Source of the DNA: Erysipelotrichia bacterium
GTDB lineage: Bacteria > Bacillota_I > Bacilli_A > Erysipelotrichales > Erysipelotrichaceae
Assembly: GCA_012520255.1 (NCBI GenBank)
Contig: JAAYOQ010000015.1
Coordinates: 32,926-96,925 of the forward strand
Direction of reading: 5' to 3'
Length of the DNA stretch: 64,000 nucleotides
Within the stretch, counting starts at the first letter, position 1. The number at the start of each line of letters is the position of its first letter. Positions 16,573-25,933 of the stretch are shown here, piece after piece. The position numbers were made by a program, and so were the translations under genes. A model generated the notes under the pieces. The model made no database searches. It had not been told where the DNA came from and saw only the letters and a program-made list of their open reading frames with translations.

Positions 16573-17742
16573 GTGGACTACAAAAATAAAAAATTAATGT
16601 TTTCAATAACCAACTTTCTTTCTTATATAGCTGAAGGTGTTGGCTATTGTATGCTGATTACCTATCTGATTTCAATAGGATATACAGCAACACAAAGAAG
16701 TATGATGATTTCTTTTGGTGCATTATTATCAATATTTTTTCAATTCCTGGTAGGTTATTTATGTGATAAAAATAAGACTATCAGAAGGTACATAATTTAT
16801 TCGTATATTGTTTACTCAATCGTAGTGATAGTTTTATATGCTTATAACACCTATAATTTTTATGTTCACTTTGTATTGGTGGCATTAAATGCGGTAATGT
16901 TTAGAATTAATATGGGACTGTTGGATTCATGGGTTTTAGAAAGTGGAGAACAATGCAAAACAAATTATGGTTCTATTAGAGCTTTCGGTTCAATTGGCTG
17001 GGTAATAGGGTCCTGGTTAGCAGCGCGTGTGCTGGATTATTTGGGTTATATTTATATCGGATTGGTTTTTACTATTATTCATGTAATTTTGATTGCGATA
17101 AATTTAAAGATGGATGATGTTGTCAAAGAAAGTCAGGAGAAAATAGATTTAAAATCAGTTGGAAAACTTTTTGAAAATAAAGGTTATATCTATTTGATAT
17201 TGATAATGTTTGGCATTTTTATGATGCAAACAGCTCTGGATTACACAATTGTAAGTAAACTGGATTCTCTGAAAGCTACTAATTCACAGATAAGTTATTA
17301 TTGGATGATAACAGGAATTGTTGAATTGCCATTGTTTTTTTACGGTGGAAAAGCAATTAAAAAATTTGGGGCGATTACATTATTGGTTGTATCAATTATC
17401 TCTTATGGTGTAAGGTTTTTATTTTATGGTCTTTCAGTAACGGTAGGACAAGTTCTGACTATTTCTTTACTGCAGGCGACTTGCTTTCCGATTATGCAGA
17501 TAGTGTCAAAACAATTGATAGATTTTGAATCGCCGGCAAGTTTAAAAAGCAGTGGTCAACAGGTAGGCTTAGCACTATATTCATCAGTAAGTGCCTTAAT
17601 AGCTCCATTGATAACAGGTGTTATTGAAGATGCTTTCAGTGTCAATGTCGCCCTATATGTAATAGGATGTTTTGCTTTATTCTCACTACTATTTACCTGT
17701 TTTTATGTCAGAGAAAAGAAAAAACAAGGTTTATTCAACTAG
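16573..17742 (+). CDS. Major facilitator superfamily transporter
   Basis: About 389 residues and twelve predicted membrane helices. After helix 2 the loop GYLCDKNKTIRR is the MFS GxxxDRxxRR-like motif, and YGSIRAFGSIGWVIGSW in helix 5 resembles the LacY/nucleoside-symporter branch. Substrate unknown; sugars or nucleosides are possible. GTG at 16573 has GGTGAG six bases upstream; GTG codons at 16561 and 16564 lack a site. No terminator is visible before the ptsH promoter. Confidence 0.83.
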   Translation: MDYKNKKLMFSITNFLSYIAEGVGYCMLITYLISIGYTATQRSMMISFGALLSIFFQFLVGYLCDKNKTIRRYIIYSYIVYSIVVIVLYAYNTYNFYVHFVLVALNAVMFRINMGLLDSWVLESGEQCKTNYGSIRAFGSIGWVIGSWLAARVLDYLGYIYIGLVFTIIHVILIAINLKMDDVVKESQEKIDLKSVGKLFENKGYIYLILIMFGIFMMQTALDYTIVSKLDSLKATNSQISYYWMITGIVELPLFFYGGKAIKKFGAITLLVVSIISYGVRFLFYGLSVTVGQVLTISLLQATCFPIMQIVSKQLIDFESPASLKSSGQQVGLALYSSVSALIAPLITGVIEDAFSVNVALYVIGCFALFSLLFTCFYVREKKKQGLFN

Positions 17743-17762
17743 ATAGATAATATCTTACCATT

Positions 17763-17792
17763 TTGTTCTTGAAAACCCTTTCAAAATATAAT
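17763..17792 (+). promoter_or_regulatory. SigmaA promoter of ptsH
   Basis: TTGTTC, 18 bases, TATAAT. The spacer holds a cre-like palindrome. Confidence 0.6.
17770..17783. promoter_or_regulatory. cre-like operator (CcpA) in the ptsH promoter
   Basis: TGAAAACCCTTTCA matches the catabolite-responsive element TGAAAGCGCTTTCA at 12 of 14 positions. It lies between -35 and -10, where binding would repress. Confidence 0.5.
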
Positions 17793-17844
17793 AAAATCAA
17801 TGTAGATTAGATAAAAATGATTAGCAAGGAGGTTTTTGATAATT

Positions 17845-18111
17845 ATGGCAGAAGTAAAAGTTTTAGTTACCGATCCAGTAGGACTGCACGCTCGTCCTGC
17901 AACTGTTGCAGTAAATGCAGCTAGCAAATGCAAATGTAAAGTTACAATTTCATACAAAGGACGTTCAGTTGATATGAAGTCAATTATGGGCGTTATGTCT
18001 TTAGGTATCCCTACTCAGTCTGAAATTGTAATTACTTGTGATGGAGAAGGCGAAGATGATTGCATCAAAACTATCGTCGAAACATTAGAGGCTCAGAAAG
18101 TAATCGGATAA
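17845..18111 (+). CDS. ptsH: Phosphocarrier protein HPr
   Basis: 88 residues from ATG at 17845. HPr carries phosphate from enzyme I to the sugar-specific IIA proteins of the PTS. The active histidine is H15 (GLHARPA) and the regulatory serine is S46 (MKSIMGVMS), the residue phosphorylated by HPr kinase to form the CcpA corepressor. An AAGGAGG site lies 12 bases upstream; a TTG at 17836 is only three bases from it. The enzyme I gene is not adjacent. Promoter carries a cre-like box; a terminator follows. Confidence 0.96.
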   Translation: MAEVKVLVTDPVGLHARPATVAVNAASKCKCKVTISYKGRSVDMKSIMGVMSLGIPTQSEIVITCDGEGEDDCIKTIVETLEAQKVIG

Positions 18112-18124
18112 TTAAGAAAACTTA

Positions 18125-18152
18125 AGGGGAAGAAAATACTTTCCCTCTTTTT
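18125..18152 (+). terminator. Terminator of ptsH
   Basis: AGGGGAA pairs with TTTCCCT (one G-U) over GAAAATAC, followed by CTTTTT. Confidence 0.75.
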
Positions 18153-18173
18153 AAAATTAGGAGAAATAATAAT

Positions 18174-19862
18174 ATGAGTGTACAGGAAAAATATTTAAAA
18201 TGGTTAAATCATCCTTTTATGGACGAAGATTTAAAACAAGAATTAGAAAACATGAACGAAACTCAGAAAAAGGATGCCTTCTATAAGGATGCTGAGTTTG
18301 GTACCGCAGGAATGCGTAATGTTTTAGGTGCTGGGACAAACAGATTAAATGTTTATACAGTTAGAAAAGCAACAGTTGGTTTTGGTAATTACCTGAACAG
18401 AAAAGATGGTGAGGTTTCAGTTGCTATTGCTTATGACAATAGATATAAATCTACAGAATTTGCAATGGAATCAGCAAGAATTTTTGCATCTTTAGGTATA
18501 AAATCTTATGTGTATAAAACTTTAAGAACAACTCCACAATTAAGCTTTACTGTCCGACATCTAAAATGTGATGGCGGTATCATGATTACTGCTTCACACA
18601 ATCCAAAAGAATACAATGGATATAAAGTATATGACAAAAACGGCTGTCAGTTAATTCCGGAATTAATTGAAGGTGTAATTGAGGAAATCGGCAAATTGGG
18701 GCCTGATTTCATTGAAGCACCAAAATTAACTCCTGAACAGGAGAAACTGATTAATTATGTTGGCAAGGAAATTGACGAGATTTATATAAATGAAGTTTTA
18801 AAGATTCAGTTAAATCCAGATCTTCCTAAAGATAATTTTAAAGTAGTTTATACTCCACAGCATGGAACAAGTTTAATGCCGGTAAAAGCATTATTTGAAA
18901 CTGTTGGATATGATACAGTATACGTTGAAGAACAATGTACTTTTGACCCTGCTTTCTCAAATACCCTGGTTCCAAATCCAGAAGATCCGGAAGCGTATAT
19001 TTTAGCTTTAGAATATGCTAGAAGAGTAGATGCTGACATCGTTTTGGCTACAGACCCTGATGGTGACAGATTAGGTGTAGCGGTGAAAGACGGAAAAGAT
19101 TACACTTTAATGACCGGAAATCAGACGGGGTCAGTATTAATTGAGTATATCTTCTCACAAAGACGTGAAAAAGGCTTAATGCCTGAAAATCCAGTAATGT
19201 TTAATACTGTCGTTACTTCAGATTTAGGTGAGATAATCGCTAAAGAATATGGAGTAGAAACTGAAAAAACACTAACAGGATTTAAATATATTGGCGATAA
19301 GATTGAAGGATACAAAATCAGTAAAGAGAAAAACTTCGTCTTCGGTTATGAAGAAAGTTATGGTTATCTGGTTAAGGAAATTGTTCGAGACAAAGATGCA
19401 AACCAATCATGTCTAATGTTGGCAGAATGTGCTAATTACTACAAGAAAAAAGGTTTAACCTTACTTGATGTATTAAAACAGTTATATGAAAAGTATGGAA
19501 CATATTTAGAAACCATTCAGTCAATCACTTTGACAGGCGCAGATGGAGCAGCGAAACTTCAACAGTTGCTGGCTAACTTAAGAGCCAATGTTCCAACAGA
19601 GCTAGGTGGCTATAAGGTTGTTAAATACCAGGATTTCAGAACAGCTAAATGTATTGAAAATGGAGTAGAAACAAATATTGTTGGTTTTGATAGAAGTGAT
19701 GTTCTAAAATACTTTATGGAAGATGGTTCCTGGATTGCGATTAGACCTTCAGGGACTGAACCAAAGTGTAAATACTATTATTGTATTAAAGGTGAAAATC
19801 AAGAAGACGTCGAAAATAAAAAGGAGAAATACTTCAAGTCAATTGAAGAAATCACAAAATAA
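18174..19862 (+). CDS. pgcA: Phosphoglucomutase (alpha-phosphohexomutase family)
   Basis: 562 residues, matching the long PgcA-type enzymes. Interconverts glucose-1-phosphate and glucose-6-phosphate (mannose forms may also be used). Seen: phosphoserine loop in MITASHNPKEYNGYK near 139-153, metal loop ATDPDGDRLGV near 295, sugar loop FGYEESYGYL near 388, and the phosphate-binding RPSGTEPKCKYY near 525. It connects the glycogen genes at 32-44 kb with glycolysis and supplies wall and lipoteichoic glucose donors. Ribosome site AGGAG. Own terminator. Confidence 0.93.
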   Translation: MSVQEKYLKWLNHPFMDEDLKQELENMNETQKKDAFYKDAEFGTAGMRNVLGAGTNRLNVYTVRKATVGFGNYLNRKDGEVSVAIAYDNRYKSTEFAMESARIFASLGIKSYVYKTLRTTPQLSFTVRHLKCDGGIMITASHNPKEYNGYKVYDKNGCQLIPELIEGVIEEIGKLGPDFIEAPKLTPEQEKLINYVGKEIDEIYINEVLKIQLNPDLPKDNFKVVYTPQHGTSLMPVKALFETVGYDTVYVEEQCTFDPAFSNTLVPNPEDPEAYILALEYARRVDADIVLATDPDGDRLGVAVKDGKDYTLMTGNQTGSVLIEYIFSQRREKGLMPENPVMFNTVVTSDLGEIIAKEYGVETEKTLTGFKYIGDKIEGYKISKEKNFVFGYEESYGYLVKEIVRDKDANQSCLMLAECANYYKKKGLTLLDVLKQLYEKYGTYLETIQSITLTGADGAAKLQQLLANLRANVPTELGGYKVVKYQDFRTAKCIENGVETNIVGFDRSDVLKYFMEDGSWIAIRPSGTEPKCKYYYCIKGENQEDVENKKEKYFKSIEEITK

Positions 19863-19865
19863 AAG

Positions 19866-19894
19866 AATCGGGCTAAAAAAAGCCCGATTTTTAT
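19866..19894 (+). terminator. Terminator of pgcA
   Basis: ATCGGGCT and AGCCCGAT form a perfect GC-rich stem followed by TTTTT. Confidence 0.85.
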
Positions 19895-19921
19895 GACATT
19901 CTTTTTTTGTTTAGTTATAAT
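19893..19921 (+). promoter_or_regulatory. Promoter of the tldD operon
   Basis: ATGACA, 17 bases, TATAAT, immediately after the pgcA terminator. Confidence 0.55.
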
Positions 19922-19945
19922 AGTTAGACAGGGAGTGTGATTGAT

Positions 19946-21349
19946 GTGATTTCAAAGAATTTAGCAACAGAAGTTTTAAATATCGCGACAGAAACAGGAG
20001 CGGATTTTGCTGAAATATATTTAGAAGAAGAAAACACAGCCAGCATTGGTGTCGATAACGGCAAGGTTGAATCTTGTAATGATTCGTTGACATATGGTGC
20101 TGGTATCAGGCTTTTAAAAGGCTTGCAAAGTGTGTATGGATATACAAATGATCTTACAACTAAAGGTTTAAAGAAGTTGGCTAAAGATTTATCGGCTTCA
20201 TTTTTTGGAGAAAGAGAAATTGAATTAAAGACCATTAAAAAAGTAAGAGCAGGGAAAAAACATTTACCAAAGATTCCATATGACACTTATCCAAGAGAAA
20301 AGATTGTAAAGATGTTAAAAGAAGCATCGGAAGTGATGAAAAATTATGATGAATCAATCGTCAGAACAACAGCCCAGTTTGCTTACAGCAATAAAAAAAT
20401 AACCATCTTTAATACTGACGGAAAGCAGTTTTCTGATATTCGATGTAGAGGTCGAGCTGCTTTAGTAGCAGTAGCTTCTAAAGATGGAAAAATTGAAACG
20501 TTCTATAGAGCTCCAGGAGCACAAAAGGGAATGGAGTTCTTTTTGGAGGAAGTTGATTTAAATCAGTCAGCTAAGGAAGTGGCAAAATCAGCTGTAACGA
20601 TGTTATCGGCTAAAGAGTGTCCATCGGGGAAAATGCCAGTGGTTATTGGTAGTGGTTTTGGTGGAGTAGTTTTCCATGAAGCCTGTGGTCATTCATTAGA
20701 GGCAAGTGTAGTTTCGAAAGGTTTATCTGTTTTTTCTGGTAAAAAATCAGAAAAGATTGCTTCAAACATTGTCAGTGCAGTAGATGATGCAACAATTGAA
20801 GGAGCCTGGGGCTCGGGTAATATTGATGATGAGGGAAACAAGACTCGAAGGAATGTTTTAATCAAAAATGGTATTTTGAACTCTTATTTAGTTGATGATT
20901 TTAACGGAAGAAGAATGAACGAAAAAGGAAACGGTGCAACTAGAAGACAGTCATATAAATATGAACCAACCAGTAGAATGAGCAATACTTTTATTTTGCC
21001 AGGCGAATCTACGCCAGATGAGATTATTGCCGATACTGAATTTGGTTTATATGCCAAAAGTATGGGTGGCGGCAGTGTTAATCCAGCTACTGGAGAATTT
21101 AACTTTGCGGTTAATGAGGGTTATCTGATTCAAGATGGCAAGATTACACATCCAGTTAAGGGAGCTACTTTGATTGGTTCGGGTAAAGAAGTCCTATTGC
21201 ATGTTGATAGGGTTGGAAATGACTTAAAAAGAGAACAGGGAATGTGTGGGGCAAGTTCTGGTATGATTCCAGCGGATGTTGGTCAACCAACTATCAGAGT
21301 AAGTGAAATTACAGTTGGAGGAACTGGAGGAGATATGAACAATGGTTAA
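19946..21349 (+). CDS. tldD: TldD-type metalloprotease
   Basis: About 467 residues from GTG at 19946, ten bases after GGGAG; GTG at 19937 is too close to the site. TldD and TldE form a ring-like dimer that degrades unfolded peptides and, in some species, trims modified peptides such as microcins. The zinc motif is VVFHEACGHSLEAS near 250 (HExxxH form). GGGSVNPATGEFNFAV near 370 and GMCGASSGMIPADVG near the end are family blocks. It overlaps tldE by eight bases. Confidence 0.9.
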   Translation: MISKNLATEVLNIATETGADFAEIYLEEENTASIGVDNGKVESCNDSLTYGAGIRLLKGLQSVYGYTNDLTTKGLKKLAKDLSASFFGEREIELKTIKKVRAGKKHLPKIPYDTYPREKIVKMLKEASEVMKNYDESIVRTTAQFAYSNKKITIFNTDGKQFSDIRCRGRAALVAVASKDGKIETFYRAPGAQKGMEFFLEEVDLNQSAKEVAKSAVTMLSAKECPSGKMPVVIGSGFGGVVFHEACGHSLEASVVSKGLSVFSGKKSEKIASNIVSAVDDATIEGAWGSGNIDDEGNKTRRNVLIKNGILNSYLVDDFNGRRMNEKGNGATRRQSYKYEPTSRMSNTFILPGESTPDEIIADTEFGLYAKSMGGGSVNPATGEFNFAVNEGYLIQDGKITHPVKGATLIGSGKEVLLHVDRVGNDLKREQGMCGASSGMIPADVGQPTIRVSEITVGGTGGDMNNG

Positions 21350-22667
21350 ATATAAAAAAATCTTTAAAAAAGCTGAAGAAGAAAAAATAGAAGCTTTAGA
21401 ACTGAAAATAAAAAAATCTAATAATTTCTCTTTCTCGTTTTTCAATAACGAAATCAATTCATATAAAATGAGTAACTCCTTTGTAATATCAGCTCGAGGA
21501 ATCTATAACGGTAAAATGGGTACAGCTGATAGTGAAAAATATGACAAAAATACAATGGACTACATTATTGCTCGCATTAAAGAAAATGCTATGTTAATGG
21601 ATAGCGAAGATGAGCCATTAATATTTAAGGGTTCAAAAGCATATAAAAGAAAAAATGTGTTTAATAAGAAATTAGCAGCTACTTCAGCAGAGGAAAAAGT
21701 TAAAAAAATCAAGTCATTAGATAAAGCAATAAAAAAAGCCAGTGACTTAATAACAAATGTAGAAACTCATTATTATGAAGCAGCTGAAGAATATACAATT
21801 TTAAATTCTTATGGTTTGAAGCTTACTTCAAAAACGAATTATGCTTTAGTATATAGTTCGGCAACAGCTGATGATGAAACAGGCGAAACGAAAGTTCAAA
21901 CGGCATATCGTTTCATCACCGATTTAGATAATATCGATGAAAAAATTTTTGCTCAAGAGATTGTTGAGAAGACTATTTCTCAATTTGGCTCAACTCCGTG
22001 TGCTTCAGGAAAGTACAAGAGTGTATTTTCGCCAAAGGTAACAGGAGCTTTATTGTCAGCGCTATTGTCGAATATTTCAGCTGAACAGGTTCAAAAGAAA
22101 TCTTCTTTGTTAGCTGATAAATTAGGGCAGAAAATATGCTCCAGTAAAATAACAGTTACTGAATCACCATTGAAGAGAAATCCGTTTTTCAGATATTTTG
22201 ATGATGAAGGTGTTGCTACTTATGATAAAATACTGATTAAAAACGGAGTTTTACAGACATATGTCTACAATCTTCAAACAGCGCATAAAGATGGTGTTGA
22301 ATCAACAGGAAATGGTTATAAAGCAAGAGGAAAAATAGATATCGGACTGGTAAATGTGGCAATGAAACCAGGAAGATTAAATCAACAACAACTTTTAGAA
22401 AAATTAGGAAAGGGAATTTATATCGACGAAATAAGTGGTACGCATTCAGGTTTACATTCACAATCAGGGAATTTTTCTTTGATTGCCAGTGGATTTATGA
22501 TTGAAGACGGTAAAAAAGGACGACCAGTAGCACTGATAACGATTGCTGGTAATATATTTGATGTCTTTAATGATGTAATCGCAGTTGGAAATGATGTAGA
22601 ACTACAAACTGATGGTTATGAAGTACCTTCCATTTTAATTAAGCAAATCGCGATATCAGGAGTATGA
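21342..22667 (+). CDS. pmbA: TldE/PmbA-type protease partner
   Basis: 441 residues. The non-zinc partner of TldD: it lacks HExxxH, and shows FFNNEINSYKMSNS near the start, a TGNGYKARGKIDIG block near 320 and SGTHSGLHSQSGNFSL near 360. It is more divergent from classic PmbA than its neighbour is from TldD. Start overlaps tldD by eight bases; the stop is followed two bases later by the peptidase gene. The three genes form one proteolysis operon. Confidence 0.85.
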   Translation: MVKYKKIFKKAEEEKIEALELKIKKSNNFSFSFFNNEINSYKMSNSFVISARGIYNGKMGTADSEKYDKNTMDYIIARIKENAMLMDSEDEPLIFKGSKAYKRKNVFNKKLAATSAEEKVKKIKSLDKAIKKASDLITNVETHYYEAAEEYTILNSYGLKLTSKTNYALVYSSATADDETGETKVQTAYRFITDLDNIDEKIFAQEIVEKTISQFGSTPCASGKYKSVFSPKVTGALLSALLSNISAEQVQKKSSLLADKLGQKICSSKITVTESPLKRNPFFRYFDDEGVATYDKILIKNGVLQTYVYNLQTAHKDGVESTGNGYKARGKIDIGLVNVAMKPGRLNQQQLLEKLGKGIYIDEISGTHSGLHSQSGNFSLIASGFMIEDGKKGRPVALITIAGNIFDVFNDVIAVGNDVELQTDGYEVPSILIKQIAISGV

Positions 22668-22669
22668 TT

Positions 22670-23917
22670 ATGATTAATGAAAAAAGACAATGGCAATTAC
22701 TGGAAAAAATTGGTTTCAGCAGAGTAGGTGGCTCAAAAGAAGAAAAAAAGGCTGCACTTATATTAAAAGAAACGATAGAAAAAACAAATAATGAAGCTCT
22801 TATTGAAGAATTTGAAGTTGATTGGCAAAAGATAAAAGCAGCCAGTTTAAAAACAGCTAAGAGAGAATATCAGGTAACAGCTTACTATCAATGTGAAAAC
22901 ACTGATGAAGAAGGCCTGACAGCTCCGTTTTACTATTTTTCAACTGATAGTGCAGTGGGCATAAAAAAATGTGAGGGCAAAATTGTTTTAATTAATGGAT
23001 ATTTAAGAATGAAAACATATGAAAAACTTTTAGAGGGAAAAGCGGTGGGGTTCATTACTTTTTCTGGTGAATTAAAAGATGCTAAAGAAGACACTGATTT
23101 AGAAAGCAGAGAACTGAGGTCACCACAAAGAGAAAAAGGAAATCTTCCAGGAGTACATATGACAGTTCATGATGCTATGGAACTGGTTTTAGAAAATCCA
23201 CAAGAAGTAACGCTGAATGTTCAGCAAGATACATTTAAAATCAACTCTCAAAATGTAGTTGCACAAATAAAGGGCGAAAACAATAATGAAATAGTAGTTT
23301 TTACTGCTCATTATGATTCGGTACAATTTTCATCAGGAGTTTATGATAATGGAGCTGGAAGTGTCATATTGATGGAACTTTATCACTATTTTCTGGCAAA
23401 TAAGCCAAAAAGAACAATTAGATTTGTTTGGTGTGGTTCAGAGGAAAGAGGATTGCTTGGTTCTATTCATCATGTCAAAAACAATAAAGATTTAATTGAA
23501 AATATTATCTTAAATATAAACGTAGATGTAGCTGGTCCAGTTTTAGGAAGTGATGTAGCGGTTGTTACCGGACCAGAAAGTCTAGTTCATTATATTGACT
23601 ATCTGGCTAAGGAAAAAGGTTTTGAAATAAAGGTAAAACAAGATATTTATTCTTCAGATAATATGCCATTTGCATACAAAGGAATACCAACAGTATCTTT
23701 CGCCAGATTTGGTGGCAGTGGACAAGCCTATATCCATGATCGCTATGATCAGTTGTTCTTTATGGATTCTAAAAATTTGAAACGTACAGCTGAATTTGTC
23801 AGAATATTTGCGGAAAGAATGATAAATAGTTATGTTTTCCCTGTGCCAAGAGAAATGCCGGAAAATATGGTTGAAAAAGTTACTGAATACCTGAATGACA
23901 AAATGACTGAAGAATAA
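22670..23917 (+). CDS. M28 family zinc aminopeptidase
   Basis: 415 residues from ATG at 22670, seven bases after GGAG. Zinc ligands and catalytic residues of M28 peptidases appear in order: TAHYDSV, VYDNGAGSVILMEL, WCGSEERGLLGS with the Glu-Glu pair, NVDVAGP and finally IHDRYD. A protease-associated-like insertion lies at about 90-190 before the catalytic block. No signal peptide, so probably cytoplasmic. Likely completes peptide breakdown begun by TldD/TldE. Confidence 0.87.
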   Translation: MINEKRQWQLLEKIGFSRVGGSKEEKKAALILKETIEKTNNEALIEEFEVDWQKIKAASLKTAKREYQVTAYYQCENTDEEGLTAPFYYFSTDSAVGIKKCEGKIVLINGYLRMKTYEKLLEGKAVGFITFSGELKDAKEDTDLESRELRSPQREKGNLPGVHMTVHDAMELVLENPQEVTLNVQQDTFKINSQNVVAQIKGENNNEIVVFTAHYDSVQFSSGVYDNGAGSVILMELYHYFLANKPKRTIRFVWCGSEERGLLGSIHHVKNNKDLIENIILNINVDVAGPVLGSDVAVVTGPESLVHYIDYLAKEKGFEIKVKQDIYSSDNMPFAYKGIPTVSFARFGGSGQAYIHDRYDQLFFMDSKNLKRTAEFVRIFAERMINSYVFPVPREMPENMVEKVTEYLNDKMTEE

Positions 23918-23936
23918 AAAACAATTAATTATTTAC

Positions 23937-23983
23937 AAAGACAATAAAATCATTTGAATAAGTGAGAATAATTGTCTTTTTTT
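23937..23983 (+). terminator. Terminator of the tldD operon
   Basis: AAAGACAAT pairs with ATTGTCTTT; inside the loop TCATTT pairs with AAGTGA. Seven T follow. The T-run adjoins the next promoter. Confidence 0.65.
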
Positions 23984-23991
23984 GTTATAAT
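23983..23991 (+). promoter_or_regulatory. Extended -10 promoter of the ADP-ribosylglycohydrolase operon
   Basis: TGTTATAAT, 25 bases before the start codon. No strong -35 box; the region there is the preceding terminator. Confidence 0.55.
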
Positions 23992-24015
23992 GACTATGTT
24001 AAAGGAAGTAAAAGT

Positions 24016-25014
24016 ATGAGCAATTATAAAAAGATTTTAGGTGGACTATTAGCAGCAGCTGTAGGTGATGCTATGGGGGCAGCTACTGAAACAAGGAATA
24101 CAGACCAAATCAAAGAAAGATTCGGTGGTTTCGTAATGGATTTTATTACTCCACCTGATGATGTTTTTGCTAGAGGATTTAAAAGAGGAAGTGTTACTGA
24201 CGATTTCTCATTAGCCTACTATACAGCTATGGCGATAATAAATCACAAAGGCATAATAAATAATACTACTGCTCATGCAGCATTAATAAATTGGGCTAAG
24301 ACACCCTATTATAGACTTGCTGGTCCAACAACCAATGTGGCAATAAACAGAATATTGGGCAAAGAAGATACTGATTCTGGTGTTTTTAAACCAGCTTATG
24401 ATAACTTAAAAGGAACAAATGGAGGGGCAATGAAAATTGCTCCAGTTGGTTTGGCAAGTGGAGGGGATGTTGACAAAGCGATAAAAAATGCTATCACCAT
24501 CTGTAAACCAACTCACAACAATAGCACATCTTTAAGTGGAGCCTGTGCAGTAGCTGCTGCGGTTGCTCAGGCATTAAACAAAGATGCTACAGTTGATTCA
24601 ATGGTTTCTGCAGGATTAAAAGGAGCTTTAGAAGGAGAAAAACATGGAATTCAACTGGCGAATCCTTCAGTCTACAAAAGGATACTTTTAGCTGTTAACA
24701 TCGGTAAAAGATGTAAAAATGACATCGTAAAAGCAATGAAGGAACTATCAGATATTATTGGTTGTGGTCTTTCAGCTGCTGAAGCAGTTCCAACGGCCTT
24801 TGGCCTATTGGCAGCTAGTGAAGGTGATGTTGAAAAAGCAGTGATTGCAGCAGTAAACATAGGTAATGATACTGATACAATTGCGACTATTGTCGGAGCT
24901 ATGGCTGGTACATTAAATAGTTATTACAATAAAAAACAACTGGAATTAATAAATCAGGTAAATAGATTTGACTTGGAATATATCGCAGATAAATTGGTGA
25001 ATTTATATGAATAA
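24016..25014 (+). CDS. ADP-ribosylglycohydrolase family protein
   Basis: 332 residues from ATG at 24016 (AAGGAAG site); an upstream extension overlaps the promoter. The dimagnesium fold of DraG/ARH proteins is shown by GDAMGAATE (17-25), VTDDFSLAYY (60-69) and NIGNDTDTIATIVGAMAG near the C-terminus, the three metal-ligand blocks. The second block reads TDDF where classic DraG reads TDDT. Family members cleave N- or O-glycosidic ADP-ribose links; some act on small molecules. Neighbours are a sugar kinase and an aldolase, so a small glycoside such as a ribosyl compound is a likely substrate (inference). Next gene overlaps by eight bases. Confidence 0.85.
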   Translation: MSNYKKILGGLLAAAVGDAMGAATETRNTDQIKERFGGFVMDFITPPDDVFARGFKRGSVTDDFSLAYYTAMAIINHKGIINNTTAHAALINWAKTPYYRLAGPTTNVAINRILGKEDTDSGVFKPAYDNLKGTNGGAMKIAPVGLASGGDVDKAIKNAITICKPTHNNSTSLSGACAVAAAVAQALNKDATVDSMVSAGLKGALEGEKHGIQLANPSVYKRILLAVNIGKRCKNDIVKAMKELSDIIGCGLSAAEAVPTAFGLLAASEGDVEKAVIAAVNIGNDTDTIATIVGAMAGTLNSYYNKKQLELINQVNRFDLEYIADKLVNLYE

Positions 25015-25933
25015 ACATATGCTGATGATAGCTGGAAGCGATATAGACAGTTTTTATCAGGTAGAAGCTTTTCCTGGTGCTGGAGATGTGACAATGGCTA
25101 AACCTCTAGGTGATAAAGTAGGGGGTTGTGTTTTAAATGTTGCAGCAATAAGTGCAGCTTTAGGAAGCAGGGTAAAAGTGTTAGATTACTTAAAGAAAGA
25201 TGATGAAAAAACCCTTTGGTTAGTAGATGAATTAAAAAAGAAACAGATTGATGTTTCCAATTTACAATATGATAATGATGTGATTAATGGAAGCTGTCTA
25301 ATTATGCAGCATGAAGATGAAAAGTGTATTTTTGTAATTGAGCCTGTCAGACCTTTTTTCAAAGTTGATGAAAAAATGCAGGATTTATTGGATAATTCAT
25401 CTTACATTTATAGTTTGATGCATACGTTAAGACTTTCTTTTGAGCAATTTGACTGTCTATTAAAAGCTAAAAATAAGGGGGCAAAAGTAGTGTTTGATGG
25501 TGCTAGTCAATATACCGATGCTAAAGAAGCACAGATGATAATTGATCTGGCGGATGGTCTATTTTTAAACAAGCAATCATTTCAAAGATTGACTAACAGT
25601 CTGGGTTATGATGGCAAAGAACTTTTAAAAAATAAGATGGAATTTATTTGTGTAACAGATGGCGCCAATGGAGCAATATGTTATACTAAAGATGATGAGT
25701 ACTACTTCGAAGCACTAGATGTTGAAGTGGTAGATTCTACTGGTGCAGGAGATGCTTTTGCTGGCTGTTTCTTACATTTTTTAAGCAAGGGTTATGATTA
25801 TGAAAGCTGTTTAAAGCTGGCAACAGTTAATGGCGGATATGCCTGCACAGTCATTGGGGGAAATAGCGGAACTTTAACAGAGGTTGAGCTATTTGAATTG
25901 GCAAAAAAGAATAATATTGAGGTGAAAAGATGA
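25007..25933 (+). CDS. PfkB family carbohydrate kinase
   Basis: 308 residues with the ribokinase fold. VGGCVLNVAAISAALGSRV near 38 is the N-terminal sugar-binding block. DSTGAGDAFAGCFLHF near 244 carries the GAGD anion hole and catalytic aspartate. Acts on sugars or nucleosides with ATP. It lies between a glycohydrolase and an aldolase with overlaps of eight and four bases, so it probably phosphorylates the sugar released by the first for cleavage by the second. The exact sugar is not readable from sequence. Confidence 0.85.
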   Translation: MNKHMLMIAGSDIDSFYQVEAFPGAGDVTMAKPLGDKVGGCVLNVAAISAALGSRVKVLDYLKKDDEKTLWLVDELKKKQIDVSNLQYDNDVINGSCLIMQHEDEKCIFVIEPVRPFFKVDEKMQDLLDNSSYIYSLMHTLRLSFEQFDCLLKAKNKGAKVVFDGASQYTDAKEAQMIIDLADGLFLNKQSFQRLTNSLGYDGKELLKNKMEFICVTDGANGAICYTKDDEYYFEALDVEVVDSTGAGDAFAGCFLHFLSKGYDYESCLKLATVNGGYACTVIGGNSGTLTEVELFELAKKNNIEVKR

